Below, one piece after another: positions 1 through 11,071 of a stretch of DNA of 64,000 nucleotides. Where the stretch lies: positions 2,935,744 through 2,999,743 of the forward strand of contig MU004230.1 in assembly GCA_010405405.1 (NCBI GenBank), read 5' to 3'. Each line of letters opens with the position of its first letter. The first letter of the stretch is position 1. The DNA comes from Microthyrium microscopicum (lineage: Eukaryota > Ascomycota > Dothideomycetes > Microthyriales > Microthyriaceae). The notes beneath the pieces were generated by a model. The model worked only from the letters and a program-made list of their open reading frames with translations, was not told the DNA's origin and did no database searches. A program made the position numbers and the translations under genes.

Positions 1-801
1 CATCCATGATATTGCTCCACATTCATGGGAACTGAACAAAATGCGTAACTTTGCCAATAGCCAGAGATATTCCGCACCTGACAGTAAGATTGCCCATGTC
101 TGACCATGGTTTTCATCAACGGAAGCATTTTCTATGGCGTCCTGTGATATACCATCACCATATGAGTCGCTATCTACTTCTTCAACTGGAGGTATCGATT
201 GTTTATGTAATAGAGGCTTTATGAAGTCAGTCGAAGACGCCTTCGTTTGAGTAAGTTTACTGACATCGTCACCTCTACTTCCAGCATCTGCCAAAGCCTG
301 GAGATATTCGTTCAATCTTTTTTCAAGGTCTCTCGCGATGGACCTAAGCGTCTTTAGTGACAGTGCTAGACAGTGCTATGTCCTAGAATGCTGGGGTGAA
401 TCGAGAAAGAGAATCATTCTCAGCTCTATAATCCACGCTAACAACCAGGACGTACACCAAAGGAGCATGGTAAAATCATCTTACTCTGCGTTGTCTCGGA
501 TGAGTGAAGCAACCTCACTGTGACCCTTTTGCCTGTACTTAAGATCCAATTTGTTCGAAAACTCCTTCAACAATAAGGTTATCGAGTGGTAGTTACGCCC
601 AGCCGAAATTATTCGGGGACTGTAGGCTTTGATCTCGACCAACACATGTCGGGTAAATCGAGACATGAGTATCTCATTGGATCTATGAGAATAGTGTAGT
701 TTTTTAATATGGGAGCCAGACGCTGCCTCTCCTATCGCTTGCGATGTATCGTCGCGAAAAAGATAATTCATTTCGAAGCGAGTCTGTTGGGCAATGTACA
801 A
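1..801 (-). CDS. partial unrecognised gene cut by the window edge
   Basis: Two open stretches on the minus strand look like exons of one gene that runs off the left edge. The distal one (about 485-800) has no usable ATG and has a stop just upstream in frame, so it is probably an internal exon. The proximal one (about 1-375) is open to the window edge and encodes a segment containing RDLEKRLNEYLQALADAG and many acidic and serine residues. A donor near 518 (A|GTGAGG) joined to an acceptor near 372 (TCTAG|CA) keeps the frame, but other joins are possible. I recognise no domain. It could also be a pseudogene fragment. Confidence 0.3.
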
Positions 802-1671
802 GATAATTGTGATCTTCGATTCGAGTTATGCTCCGTACTGAAATATAGCTTCTCAACAAGCATGCTAGCGATTATTGAGCTTGGAACAAAAGTACGACAA
901 ATGAATTGAGGAGCGACCGGATTTTAAGGAGTTCAGTAAAATGCCTCGCGTACATACTTGGTAGGTTGGGAAATGGCATCGGGCTGAGAGTGGCGCAGTG
1001 CATGCGTTTCTCAGGTGCAAGGCGTTCTCGGACAGTCAACGAATTGTTACGACGTGAAGTGCAGAAAATTGGTTGTCGTGGTTAGATCTGACCTTGAAGT
1101 ATTTCCGAATTTGCCATTCAGCCCTAAAGCTTGCAGAAGCCAATTCGCTTCAAGACTTGATTTTAGACTTCAAGGCGTTGAAGCTAAATTTGGTGGTTGG
1201 AAAGTAGCCAATTACCGTGGCCTGTGCCTGATGTTGGGCTTATAAGGCTGAAAACGACATCGGCTCACTGCGATCTACGGTAGACCTGAAATACAGGAAG
1301 CCACAGATATGGCGACTGCTTCCCAGAACTCGTCTGCCCTGAACTCGGAACCAGACAGCTTGACTTTGGCAAACGGGAATGCTTTCGAGAAAATGTAAAC
1401 ATACTAACATATGCATTGAATAGAATGTGTTTGGATTATATTACACACAAAAAGTAGGAAGAGAGCGACGAGTCTATAGTGATTTCGGGAAGTCTGTGGT
1501 AGCCTTGGAAGTATGGAGTTGCATCGTTTTCTTGATCTTTTCCAGAGCTGGAGCTGGCAATACAGTCCCAAAATGCAGCGAAGCTTTTCGATTGAAGGGA
1601 GGCCACAGCCTCACTATCAGATCGAACATTTTTGAAGAGGCCTGAGAAAGTTTCCAGACAACGGCCTAGAT
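802..1671. other. intergenic, no gene seen
   Basis: About 870 bp between the left-edge fragment and the 3' end of ERG24. The open frames here (for example 1015-1245 and 1427-1645) are short, lack splice context and resemble no family. The part next to 1671 should include the ERG24 3' UTR. Confidence 0.5.
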
Positions 1672-3233
1672 CTAGTAGATTCCAGGTAGGATACGCCATT
1701 TCACAATCTTCTTGTAGCGGGCCCAATCATCACCATATTTCTTTGCGCAGGCAGCATCGTCTCTGCCCTCACGATGGACGAGCAAAAAGGCAAAGTAGGC
1801 CACGTAGAAGTACGTGTAGAGCATACCCCACCCTTTCGCACCATCCTGAGCCACTATACGACCATCAAGCATTTTATTCACGCCCACGGTTGCCAACTGG
1901 CTGCCCGCCGGAAGAATGATGTAGCCAGAAATAGCAGTTGGCAGGCTGAACGGCGAGGCCTGAAGCCAGTCGCCAAAGTAATTGATATGTCGCGATACTC
2001 CCCACCATCCGGAGGTAAGAAGTCTTGTGCCTCGTTTTGTTTGAATGTAGGACAGGTTTGCAACACTTGGATCATTCGGATTGGTGCGGAAGGTGTACTT
2101 TTGAGAGTTGGAAGCGCGGAAGATAGAAACTCCCACGGCGAAAACGGCTGTGACAGCAGCAAGGCCTGTCCAGCCCAGTTGCACAGGGTACGTTGAGATA
2201 TAGCGAGTTTGAGTTGAGTACAAGAACGGCACCCAGACAATGTCTCCAAAGGTGAGCATGAAACCAAGGCCGTCTGTGGTCATGTCCATCATTCCTAGTA
2301 TGCCAGCTTCGGAGTATTGTCCTTCGAGCACATAGTAGGACTGAACAGCAGCGATGAAGACAATGCTGTCAGAGACATATCCGAAGTTGCGATATTGTTT
2401 TGCTATGAAAGCGAGGTCCATAAGGATCCATCCTGTCAATCCAGGGCGCATCTCAAGCCAACCCTTGATATCAACCTCCCCGAAAAATGGAAGAGTGATT
2501 CTTGGGTTAAGCTCACGGCCAATATAATAGTCGTAGATGAAGTTTCCAGTGTGTCCACCTTCGGCCAGCTCGCGAAGTTCACTATTGTCTTGCTTGACGC
2601 TAAAGCTGGCGATATAGACATAGGTTGAGATGATGTAGGCGCCAATAATGCTAGCCGTTAGGAGTTGCAGGTAGTTTTCGTCGATGAAAGTCCAGACTGG
2701 AAAGTTTGCTCCAAAGATGTATGTGCCAATTGCACAACCTGCCAACTGGAAGACAGTGGCATTAAAGGCTAGATATCATAGTAAGCACAATTTATGTCTC
2801 GTTAGTCAGCCAACTTTCTTACCATTGAATCTGTACTTGAGTGGTTTACCAGACTCGCGTAGTTTTGGTCCAAGAACCTCATGGGCAGGAAGCACGCGAT
2901 AGAGAACCAAGCTGAGCAGGTAATAGGCAAACAACCATCCAGTTGCTTTCCAGCTTGCAAATCCCCAGATGCCATTTTGAGGCCAGGGAATCTGAGCCTT
3001 CAGTCTGTCCCATGTAAGGGTACTAGGTTCAAGAAGAGCTGGAGCAGGACAGCCAGTGATGTCGTTGCAGGTGAAGAAGAAGAAATTTAGCAGTAGAGGA
3101 AGCCCAAACACAATTGCGGCAGCGCCCGGACTTTCAATTGACGAAGAATTAGTTGATATGTAATTGAGATGGAATGATTCGATGGAAGAACTTACGGGCC
3201 TCCGAATTCATATTCAATTTTTGGCTGAGCCAT
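1672..3233 (-). CDS. ERG24: Delta(14)-sterol reductase (ERG24)
   Basis: NADPH-dependent reduction of the C14-C15 double bond made by Cyp51 in ergosterol synthesis; an ER multipass membrane enzyme and target of morpholine fungicides (family knowledge). Three exons on the minus strand: 3196-3233 (MAQPKIEYEFGG...), 2823-3130 and 1672-2768, giving 480 aa, close to the usual size for filamentous fungi. Both introns are GT-AG with GTAAG donors (65 and 54 nt), and frame is kept across each. The N-terminal EFGGPPG and the internal LLTSGWWGVSRHINYFGDW, rich in the conserved Arg/Asn/Tyr/Gly/Asp of the ERG4/ERG24 signature, and the terminal WRILPGIY place it in the family. The N-terminal CNDITGCPAPALLEP region resembles ERG24 rather than ERG4. 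Several hydrophobic segments are visible. The UstYa-like gene lies divergently upstream. Confidence 0.93.
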
Positions 3234-4084
3234 GATCTAGACGCGTTTGTTACGCGATATATGTATCGATGGATTTGCAGAAATCAAGAAGAGGTTGAGA
3301 GTTGTATCATCTGGCTCTATACAGGTACAGAGTCAATTTATATGTATCTGAAGTCCCGCTCGGGTCCGTACTACGTAGAGTTCTCCGTACAAGCCGTAAG
3401 GAAAAAGTTGAGGAGATGCGAATTACGAAATACGAGACAGCAAAGCGAGGAGAAGTTGGAGGCAGGAGCCCCTGCTTAGCGCGGCGGCCCGTTCCGTGAC
3501 GCTAGCTATCCGATTGGGTCGTCCAATTTATCAGCATTCTTGCAACTTGCATCTTTCCATCAATTCGTATCTCTATTTTTATCTTTAGCTAACACCGGTT
3601 CTGCAGTCAAAAAGTTCGTCGAGCTGTCAGTCATCCTCTACTCATGAGGAAGTGGATGGTGCTGATAGGCACATAGGCTACATCGATCGTTGTTGTTTAC
3701 GCAGCCGTCCAAAAACAACGCTCATGGAACTTACGAACAGCTTGCTGGCCATTTCGCGAGAACAGATTATTCAGTCATCGTCCTGCGGAACTTCTTCAAA
3801 ACTCTAATCAGTTTCTCTGTGATGTGATATTGAGGAAGAAGAAGAGAAGGAAGAAAAGCATGTGATATCTCGTGTGGCCATGCAATGAAACAAATGGTGA
3901 CCCGTAACGACCAATGTGTCGTGTTGGTGAGAGAGCACCAAACAAGATCAAGGGAAGATAAAGCTGTTGAATCCCTTGAAATCTTGAAAAGAAAGACGAC
4001 TGGTTCTTTCTGCACCGCTCTCATTTCCAATATTTACTCCCCAAATCCTCCATCGTGGAGGATATTGCCAGAGGTCGTTTCAAT
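3234..4084. other. divergent intergenic region between ERG24 and the UstYa-like gene
   Basis: About 850 bp that must hold both promoters. No long open frame with family resemblance is seen. I looked for a sterol-response element (TCGTATA) and found only the near match TTCGTATC near 3565, which I do not call. Confidence 0.5.
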
Positions 4085-4777
4085 ATGTCGTTGCCTACCA
4101 GAGAAACCGAGCAACAACCTTTCTTGATGTACACCGATAGTCCTGCTATCGGCGAATTGGGCCCAAATCATCGATACCAAAAGACACAGAGCAAGCGAAG
4201 AAAGATCCTCTCTCACTGTCTGGTGTTCGTTGCCACTTCAGTCTTCTGGATACTAGCCATGACAGTCATATCTTCCAACAGCACGAATGGCTGGCATCCC
4301 CTCAACACAGCAAATAGTCGCCATAATGTCACATCACACGCCAGACTTATCACCTGCGGCAATACTACAGCAGAAGCAACAGCCCGTGGCTGCAAATACG
4401 ACATCCTGCTGAACAATTGGATACCTGCACAATGCCACGACCACGAATTCCTTGAAGAATATAGGGAAGACGAAAGCTGGGGCGCATTCGCCGACAAGAA
4501 CCTTACACAACGATTGAGAACAGTAGATGAGATGACTGATAGGGATCACTATTATACTTCAGTAAGGGATCACGTCAATCATTGCGCGATGATGTGGAAG
4601 AAACAGTTCTTTTACCTTTTCGAAGAGCGTCCGGCTTTCGATACAGTTATTGCCAGCCCTGGACATACGGATCACTGCGCTCAGTACTTGACTGACGCTC
4701 CATTCAGCAACCTGACTGAATCTACTATGGTTGAGGTGGGCTTCGCGGGATGTTGGGTGAGAGATGAGAAGCTATAA
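4085..4777 (+). CDS. UstYa/DUF3328-like membrane protein
   Basis: Intronless frame of 230 aa if started at ATG 4085; an in-frame ATG at 4055 would add 10 residues. After about 40 polar residues there is one hydrophobic segment (CLVFVATSVFWILAM), followed by a lumenal or outer part with several N-glycosylation sequons. Two HxxHC motifs, HVNHC and HTDHC, lie in the C-terminal half. Paired HxxHC motifs behind a single membrane helix are the hallmark of UstYa-family proteins (DUF3328), some of which are oxidases in fungal RiPP and other secondary-metabolite pathways. The overall sequence (GCKYDILLNNW then IPAQCHDHEF) looks like the broad, mostly uncharacterised branch common in Pezizomycotina. 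No precursor peptide or other cluster gene is seen nearby, so a biosynthetic role is not supported here. Confidence 0.7.
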   Translation: MSLPTRETEQQPFLMYTDSPAIGELGPNHRYQKTQSKRRKILSHCLVFVATSVFWILAMTVISSNSTNGWHPLNTANSRHNVTSHARLITCGNTTAEATARGCKYDILLNNWIPAQCHDHEFLEEYREDESWGAFADKNLTQRLRTVDEMTDRDHYYTSVRDHVNHCAMMWKKQFFYLFEERPAFDTVIASPGHTDHCAQYLTDAPFSNLTESTMVEVGFAGCWVRDEKL

Positions 4778-4786
4778 TCGTTGTAG

Positions 4787-4966
4787 AAATTCGCCTTTTG
4801 TAGATACCTTGCACTCTGAACGAAGGGCGGCTTGAAGCATGACAACCTGTACACAATGTAATTGATGAGAAATTTTACAGTACGAACTGGAGGAGCTTTC
4901 ATATCCACCGTGCGCTCTGAGAAGACCAAGATAATTCATCATATCCATTTTGCCAACAACCAACAT
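4787..4966 (-). pseudogene. possible remnant of a second UstYa-like gene, antisense
   Basis: A 60-codon minus-strand frame just downstream of the UstYa-like gene contains YCKISHQLHCVQVVML. HQLHC is the most typical form of the first UstYa HxxHC motif, usually followed by hydrophobic residues as here. No membrane segment, second motif or start is found around it, so at best it is a relic exon. A chance match is possible because the diagnostic part is only five residues. Confidence 0.25.
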
Positions 4967-5691
4967 TCTTGATGCTCAGCAATTGTATTTCGGGCTTATA
5001 GAATACCTTTTCCTCGCAAACACGTTGTTTTCCATAGTCCACTTGCAAAACCGCCAGTCAAATTCTCAATTTGGAAGGTAACTATATCTTTGTTACTAAT
5101 AATTAGAGGGTTGAGATTCGAGGTAATGAAAGTGTTTCTTATTTTCAAGACGCTACTGTACAAATTTTCGAGAATGACAAGGCGAACTTGTGGTTTAAGC
5201 AATACACTTATCGAAAGTATTGCCTGTTAGACCCAAGCTCTGAAGCCCTAGTAGTAAGGTTCTTGTTGATAGTATCACCCATTGGACTCCGGAATGTTGA
5301 GACTCGAAGCAAACTTCACGTTGTGTCTCACTACGATACTCTGTAAAATCGTTCTAGTAGCCAAAAAGCGGAGCCAAAGACAATCAAACTTGGTGTTCAA
5401 GACAATAATATTAACCTTCGCATCACCATCTGTGCGAACGATGGATCGCTATGCTAAACTAAAGCAAATAATAACAACATGATTTGTGAATAAAATCAGT
5501 CAAGCCCTTCTTCAACGACCATGATCAGAGTAAAAGACCCTTTTCTCATGTATACGGGGTATATAGAGATTCCTCAGCACTTGAGGTAAGGGCGAAAAGT
5601 TCCAAAGATGGATAATAACAACAGCAGCAGCCTTCCTATCAGCGTCTCTCCCAAAAGCCTGATATCTTACAACAACAATCATCTCCATAGC
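4967..5691. other. intergenic, no gene seen
   Basis: About 720 bp, fairly AT-rich, with only short unsupported frames. It includes the 3' UTR of the minus-strand PNUTS-like gene ending at 5692. Confidence 0.45.
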
Positions 5692-8600
5692 TTAGTTCTC
5701 GTGTCGATATGTACAACTGCTACCCTTTGTACACTTGCCCATGGGCCAAAAGCGACACGCTTGCGTGAATTTCTTGGAATCTGCTGGTGCACCACCAAAA
5801 CCTCCGCGTCCTTGGCTCCACTTGCCACCACGACCTCGGCCGGCGGCGTTGTTTTGGCGTTTGTTCCAGGGTTCGTCGTCCTCTTCATCGGCGGAGACTT
5901 CGCGGAATCGTTTACGTTCCGGGTTCTCGTAGGGGCCGGGTTGCGCAGTGTTTAGTTGTGGTGTGGCGTAGGCGTTGAAAGCGGCTGCTTGCGATGGTGC
6001 GGCTCCTAGACCGGCGAGGATATCTTGTACGCTTAGTGCGGGCTGCACAACGGGTGGTGTGGAGACTGGCGCGGGTGCTTGTATTGGTGCTTGGCCGCGG
6101 ATTTGAGCGAGGAAGGAAGAGATGTCGAGAGGAGCGGCGGGGGCTGGGGGTACCGGCGCGACTGGAGCCGGTGCGAGGGCTCCTAGCAGGGCGGCGAGTG
6201 GGTTGGATGTGTCGACGGGTTGGCCCATTGAATATGCAGCTGGTACTGCAGCGTTTTGAGCTGTCGGTTGAGCAGTGAGTGTATTTAGGATAGAGACGAA
6301 GTCGGGAACGGCTGAAGTGACCGGTAGTGCCTGAGCGGAAATTGGTTGTGGTTGCAATGGCTGTGCCATGGGCTGTGGGGTGCCAGAGCCAAACATTTTA
6401 AGCACTTCTGCGATATTTACGGGTGCTGTAGTGGCTGGCAAGATAGAAGGCACAGCTGTAGATAGGACACCTAGTCTCTCTAGCTTATGGCGAGTCTTAT
6501 CTTCTATGGGTCCAAAGTCTATAGGACCATATTTATCCAGAGTGCTGGTAGCTTCTACAGGGGAGTTTGGTCGAGATGGAATATCCGAGCGCTCGAGATA
6601 GACAGCTAAAAGTGAATTCTCTTCTCGCGTAACTTGTATCTTCCGTTCCTGGGATTCCGGTTCCAGTTTACCGCCGTAGCGGGAGTAGTTGCGGTTTTGC
6701 TCAGTGCCAATATCGGAGAAATCTACAGAAGAAGGACCGGTATACTCGCCAAAGGTCTCCTCACGTTCCTCCTCGTCTATCTCCATTTCTGTATCAACGA
6801 TCTCCATATGGTCCTTGTGTAGCTGCTTGAACATCCGTCCCTCGTTGCCAACATCGCCGACATCACGCATTGAGCTTTCAGTATGTCCAGCATCTTCATC
6901 AGGATCGTGGGTAAAATACTTGACGGCAACAAGCTCATCATCGCTCTTCCAGGATACACGAAGCTTGCGACGAGCCTCTTTGCGAAGCCGTTTGGTCTTT
7001 TGTTCTTCGGTTTCCTTGGGTCTCGCTGCTTCAGGTTTTTTCTTCTCCGTTTCTTCCGCCTTGGGATTTAGAATTCCTTCCATCATGCCACCGAAGCTGA
7101 AAGCAGGCTGAGGAGATGCATTCGCGGAACTCGAGCGTGATGGCAACGATGCGCCTCCTGCTGATGACTGTACTGACTTTTTCATGCCCGCGAGTATGTT
7201 TGACATGGACTTTGAGGCGCCTGTTGGAACCTTGGCTTTGGTTTGACCAATCGCACCTGTGGATGCGTTCGCTGATGACTTTGAACCAAGAGCAGACGCA
7301 GGGCGTTTGGCAGTGGCAGAAGCTAGAGATGCAGAATTGCCAATTGCAAGTCGCTTGACAGTTGAAGGTCGTGAGGAGTTAGAGTCTGAGGGTAGGGGTC
7401 TTTTGAGACTGGATCCATTGTTTTGGGTATCCGCGGATTTACTTGTCATCTTTGCAAGTGATGATGAGTTGCTCTTGCCATTTGGGGAATTTTTCATAGA
7501 TGAATCGCCATCTGAATCTAAGCTATTGGGTTTGGGAGTTCCATTTGAAACCGACTTCTCGGTATTTGCGGCAGCCATGTCAATGATAGACTTGACATGA
7601 CGCTTGATTTCATTGCCGCCTCGTTTGAGCATTACTTGAAGAGCCTTTTGAAGCTTTGTAACCTCGAGATCCTCTGTGGTGATGCGCGTTAAGCATGCAA
7701 GAAACTTGATAAAGTGTTAGGGCTGCACATTTGGAAATCTGGGAGAATCATACCTTCAAGGTGGTCACTGATAGCGAGCCATTCACATCTCCTTCTTTGA
7801 CGCGGTCAACGAGGATAGTATAAATCGCCGCAAGAAGCTTTTTGTTTTCACTGAGCCTGGCAAAACAGTTAGCAAAGATTGAGCATTTCTCGGCTTCTCA
7901 GATAAGAGATTTTTAGCCAAAAAAGATGAAACATATTTATTATGCTTTTAGACAGCACGAAAAGTGTAGCGCTTCAGTTGAAGTGGAATTTCTTTTTGAT
8001 TGTAGGATGCGGTAAGTGGGTTTGCAATCACAAAATTTACATGTGACTGTACACCCCAACAAGCCTATGAATCAACAAGCCATGATACTAAAGATCATTC
8101 TGGGCTTCCTGGGATTCCCAACTGAAAGTGATATAATAGTCGTATATAGATATGCACGAAGAGAGAAGGGCAGGAAAGAGAGGAAAAGGGGTGGACCTAC
8201 ATGTCGAGAATATGAGGATGACCATGCGTGACCGCAGCTTGTAGTGCAACCTCCAAGATGCCTCGATTCTGCTTAACCTTTGGCTTTAATATTTGGTCAT
8301 TCTGTTTCTTGTCTGTGGCAGCTTTGAGAGCTTCATTCGAAAACCGCCAGCGATCACGTAACTTAAAGAATTGTTCAGAGAATTGAGCAAGACGAGCCAA
8401 CAAAACATTGTCTTCAAGATATTTCGCCCGGGGATGCCATACGGCTTTTATCGTGTCATATTCTGCCAGCTTCACGGGGTCAGTAGGACGACTGGCTGGC
8501 AAAGGAGCATGCTCTTCAATCTCCAGTTCGTCGTCAGAGTCAGAATCCACAGATGATTCGCTATCACTACTAGTTAGACTGGGCGATGAATTCGGTGAGC

Positions 8601-9946
8601 CAGGAGATTTGGCTACAAGCATTCCAGATATAGACTTGACGCGATGTTTCTTGTCAAGTTTGCTTATCTTGGCTTGAGTGATATTAGCTGAGGGGTTTAT
8701 TAGATGATGAATTGATATGACCTTACCTTTTAGTTCTTTGTCCTTCTCAGCTACTTTGCGAAGCTCTCCTAATGTTTTACGCTGCTCGTACTTGGGTTGT
8801 TGAAAAACTAGGGGGGGATAAGCGGAATCACAAACACTGGAAAATAATTGCTTACCTTTGTTGTAAGGAAGCTCGAATGTCTGATTGCTCATGGCGAGAA
8901 ACGGCGCAACTCGGGAGGAGTTGTTGGCTCGAGGAGCCTGCTGAAGGTTGGCCATTAAAGAATTAGGACCAGATGAGTTGCGCGCAGGGACTGGCTCGAT
9001 AGCAGTGTCGTATTTTATTGGTGCAGGGTTGAAAGAAGTGGACGTATAAGGATTGGGTGGCAAACCAGGCGCCATGGAATTTTGCGGTGTTTGAGAAGCA
9101 AAGGAAAGCGGGGACTGGTAATTTACCAAATTATTGGCGAGTGATGTATGTTGTTGGTTAGGGAGCCGTGAGGTCACTGGTAAACCTTCCTGATAGTGAC
9201 CTGGAGCTACCTGTTTGGGTTGCAGAGCTGGATTGCCCGAAAAGGCGGATTGAGTTGCTGGTTTTGGAGCCAGTGAAGGGTGAGGTTTGAACATTGGTGA
9301 CTGTGAGGTCGTCTGTGATGGAGGGGTAGGAGCATGGGATGCGCGAGGCACAGAAGAGTAAGACTGCTGAGACGCCGGCATGTTGTGCTGGGACGAGATT
9401 GCGGTGGTTGGATTAGGAGATTGATATGGATTTGGTGGAAAGGCTGTAGACAAGGCTGAAGTGACATGCTGAGGGCCTTGTGATGGATTAGGCTGAGAAG
9501 CGACACCTGGCGGCCACTGAGACGACCGGGCAGCAAAGAATTGCTCGTAGGAGGCATAATGTGGGCCAGGGGTGGAATCTGCGTTTTGCACCATTGAGTT
9601 TGGTGGTTGCTGGGCCATTGGCATCTTCTTCACAAGGCCAGAATTAATGTTTAGAGACTGATTTTGGAGGTTCGCAAAGTCACGTGAGTTGTTTATGTGA
9701 GGGTCCATGGCTGTGATTGGCTGCATAGCGCGACCTTGCATTTGACTGGACGAAGCGCTGACAGCGCCGAGAGATCTGACTGACCTTGATGCAGCCAGCG
9801 ATTTTGGGGGGTGGATCAAATTGTCAGAAGCCTGGAGGCCCTGTTCCTGGGCGACAAATGCAGGTCGGGAATACCGAACGATGGATCCCAAGGTACAAAG
9901 TACGAAGATACCTGTTGGTTGCCCTGCTTGTTGATTATTGCTCTGC
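5692..9946 (-). CDS. PNUTS/Ppn1-like PP1 regulatory protein with TFIIS-type helical domain and CCCH zinc finger
   Basis: Large minus-strand gene of about 1,250 aa. Exons: about 9946 (5' limit uncertain)-8202/8201, 7754-7856 and 5692-7704; the last two joins are GT-AG and in phase. A Pro/Gln/Ser-rich N-terminal third is followed by a helical region spread over the three exons (around LSENKKLLAAIYTILVDRV and LQKALQVMLKRGGNEIKRHV), consistent with a TFIIS/LEDGF-type bundle. Then come a Ser-rich linker, an RVxF-type PP1-docking motif RVSW at 6949-6960 within KLRVSWKSDDEL, and a C-terminal zinc finger C-x7-C-x5-C-x3-H at 5695-5755. That order matches animal PNUTS (PPP1R10) and fission-yeast Ppn1, which bring PP1 to RNA polymerase II and the cleavage/polyadenylation machinery. 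Two stretches inside the first long frame look like introns of 48 and 54 nt that are open in frame. The start codon is not resolved: the frame is open to about 9946 without a convincing ATG, so a small first exon may lie upstream, or translation may begin near 9708 (MDPHINN). Confidence 0.72.
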
Positions 9947-11071
9947 CTGCTTTACTCAACTGGGTCCAAGACCTGATGCGCTGTACTTCTCAAGCAGCCG
10001 TTGAAAGCGGTACTGTGCTCAATGTTGCCACTTGATGAATCTTCCTGATACGCGTGCTGTATGCAGATGCCCCGTTTGAAAGGAGGATAACGCGAGAAAA
10101 GAGGACCTTTGATAGCACAAGGATCGGATTATTTTAGCGAGTTAGCCGCAGTGACTTTGGTTTGGTGTAGAAAAATCCTTCAGCAAAATGACAAGACTTC
10201 GGAAGCTTTCAACAATCTCCGTAAGAACCTTACCGCCAGTGTAAACTGAGCAGAAGACTCGCAACAAAGGTCGTGAGCCTGTTATTATTACCAGCAATAC
10301 TCCTTTATCCCTTGCAATTACAAAAATGCAGACGGCGAAAAGTGTAAGAGCCGTTGGACAGTTGAGATCTTGGATTTCCTCCTCCGCTGTCCCCAACGTA
10401 ATAGATCAGCGAACCCAACCCCAGAGGCTTATAGCTCAGATAATAGAGTGAAACGGGAAACAAATCACTTCATTTAATAGAGGACGACATTGCGAATGCA
10501 GAGAAAGGTATAGAGGAGATGGATTGACAGTGTAGAGGGGAGAAGGTGGATGGATGATGAAGATGGAGAGAGGGAGATGGCAGACTCGGTTGAGATGAAA
10601 GGAGACGGACGGAGAGTGACAGCTTTGACTTTGGACTTTGAGCGCTGGCCGCTGGGAAAGCTTTGTGGGGCGCCTGCCACCTGTGACCCGGATCGCACCT
10701 GACTTGTTTTGCCTCTGCATTTTAATGCGAATTATCTGATTGGTTGCTTTGCCAAGGGCACCAACGCTAGACACTTCTTTGCCTAGCGTCTAATCTCCCA
10801 GTTGTTACCACGCTGATATAATGAATGCAGTCCTAAAGAAGCCTAGCGTTATTCTTTCGCTAGAGCATCATCAGAATACATTGGTCTATTGAGCTTTGGT
10901 GGTTTGGATGTTGCCTACTACTACAAACCAAGCTCAAAGAACACCTATTCACAAGCACTTCTTTACCATCTCGAGAGCCCAGCGAGTCAAAGATACGCTG
11001 CCTCATCTTTCAGTTCATGATTTCCAATCCCGTCGCATAAAGTTGGGCCACAGAGCCGCTGCTCATTCAAG
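9947..11071. other. divergent intergenic region (PNUTS-like / SLY1)
   Basis: About 1.1 kb with no gene recognised. It may hold the undetected first exon of the PNUTS-like gene. A purine-rich (GA-rich) tract on the plus strand spans about 10,495-10,620, a common feature of fungal 5' regions. Confidence 0.5.

Noticed and set aside
1015-1245. Plus-strand 76-aa frame left of ERG24
   Set aside because: Short, no ATG context or splice partners, no resemblance to known proteins.
3560-3568. Possible sterol-response element near ERG24
   Set aside because: TTCGTATC is only a partial match to TCGTATA and a single short word is expected by chance.
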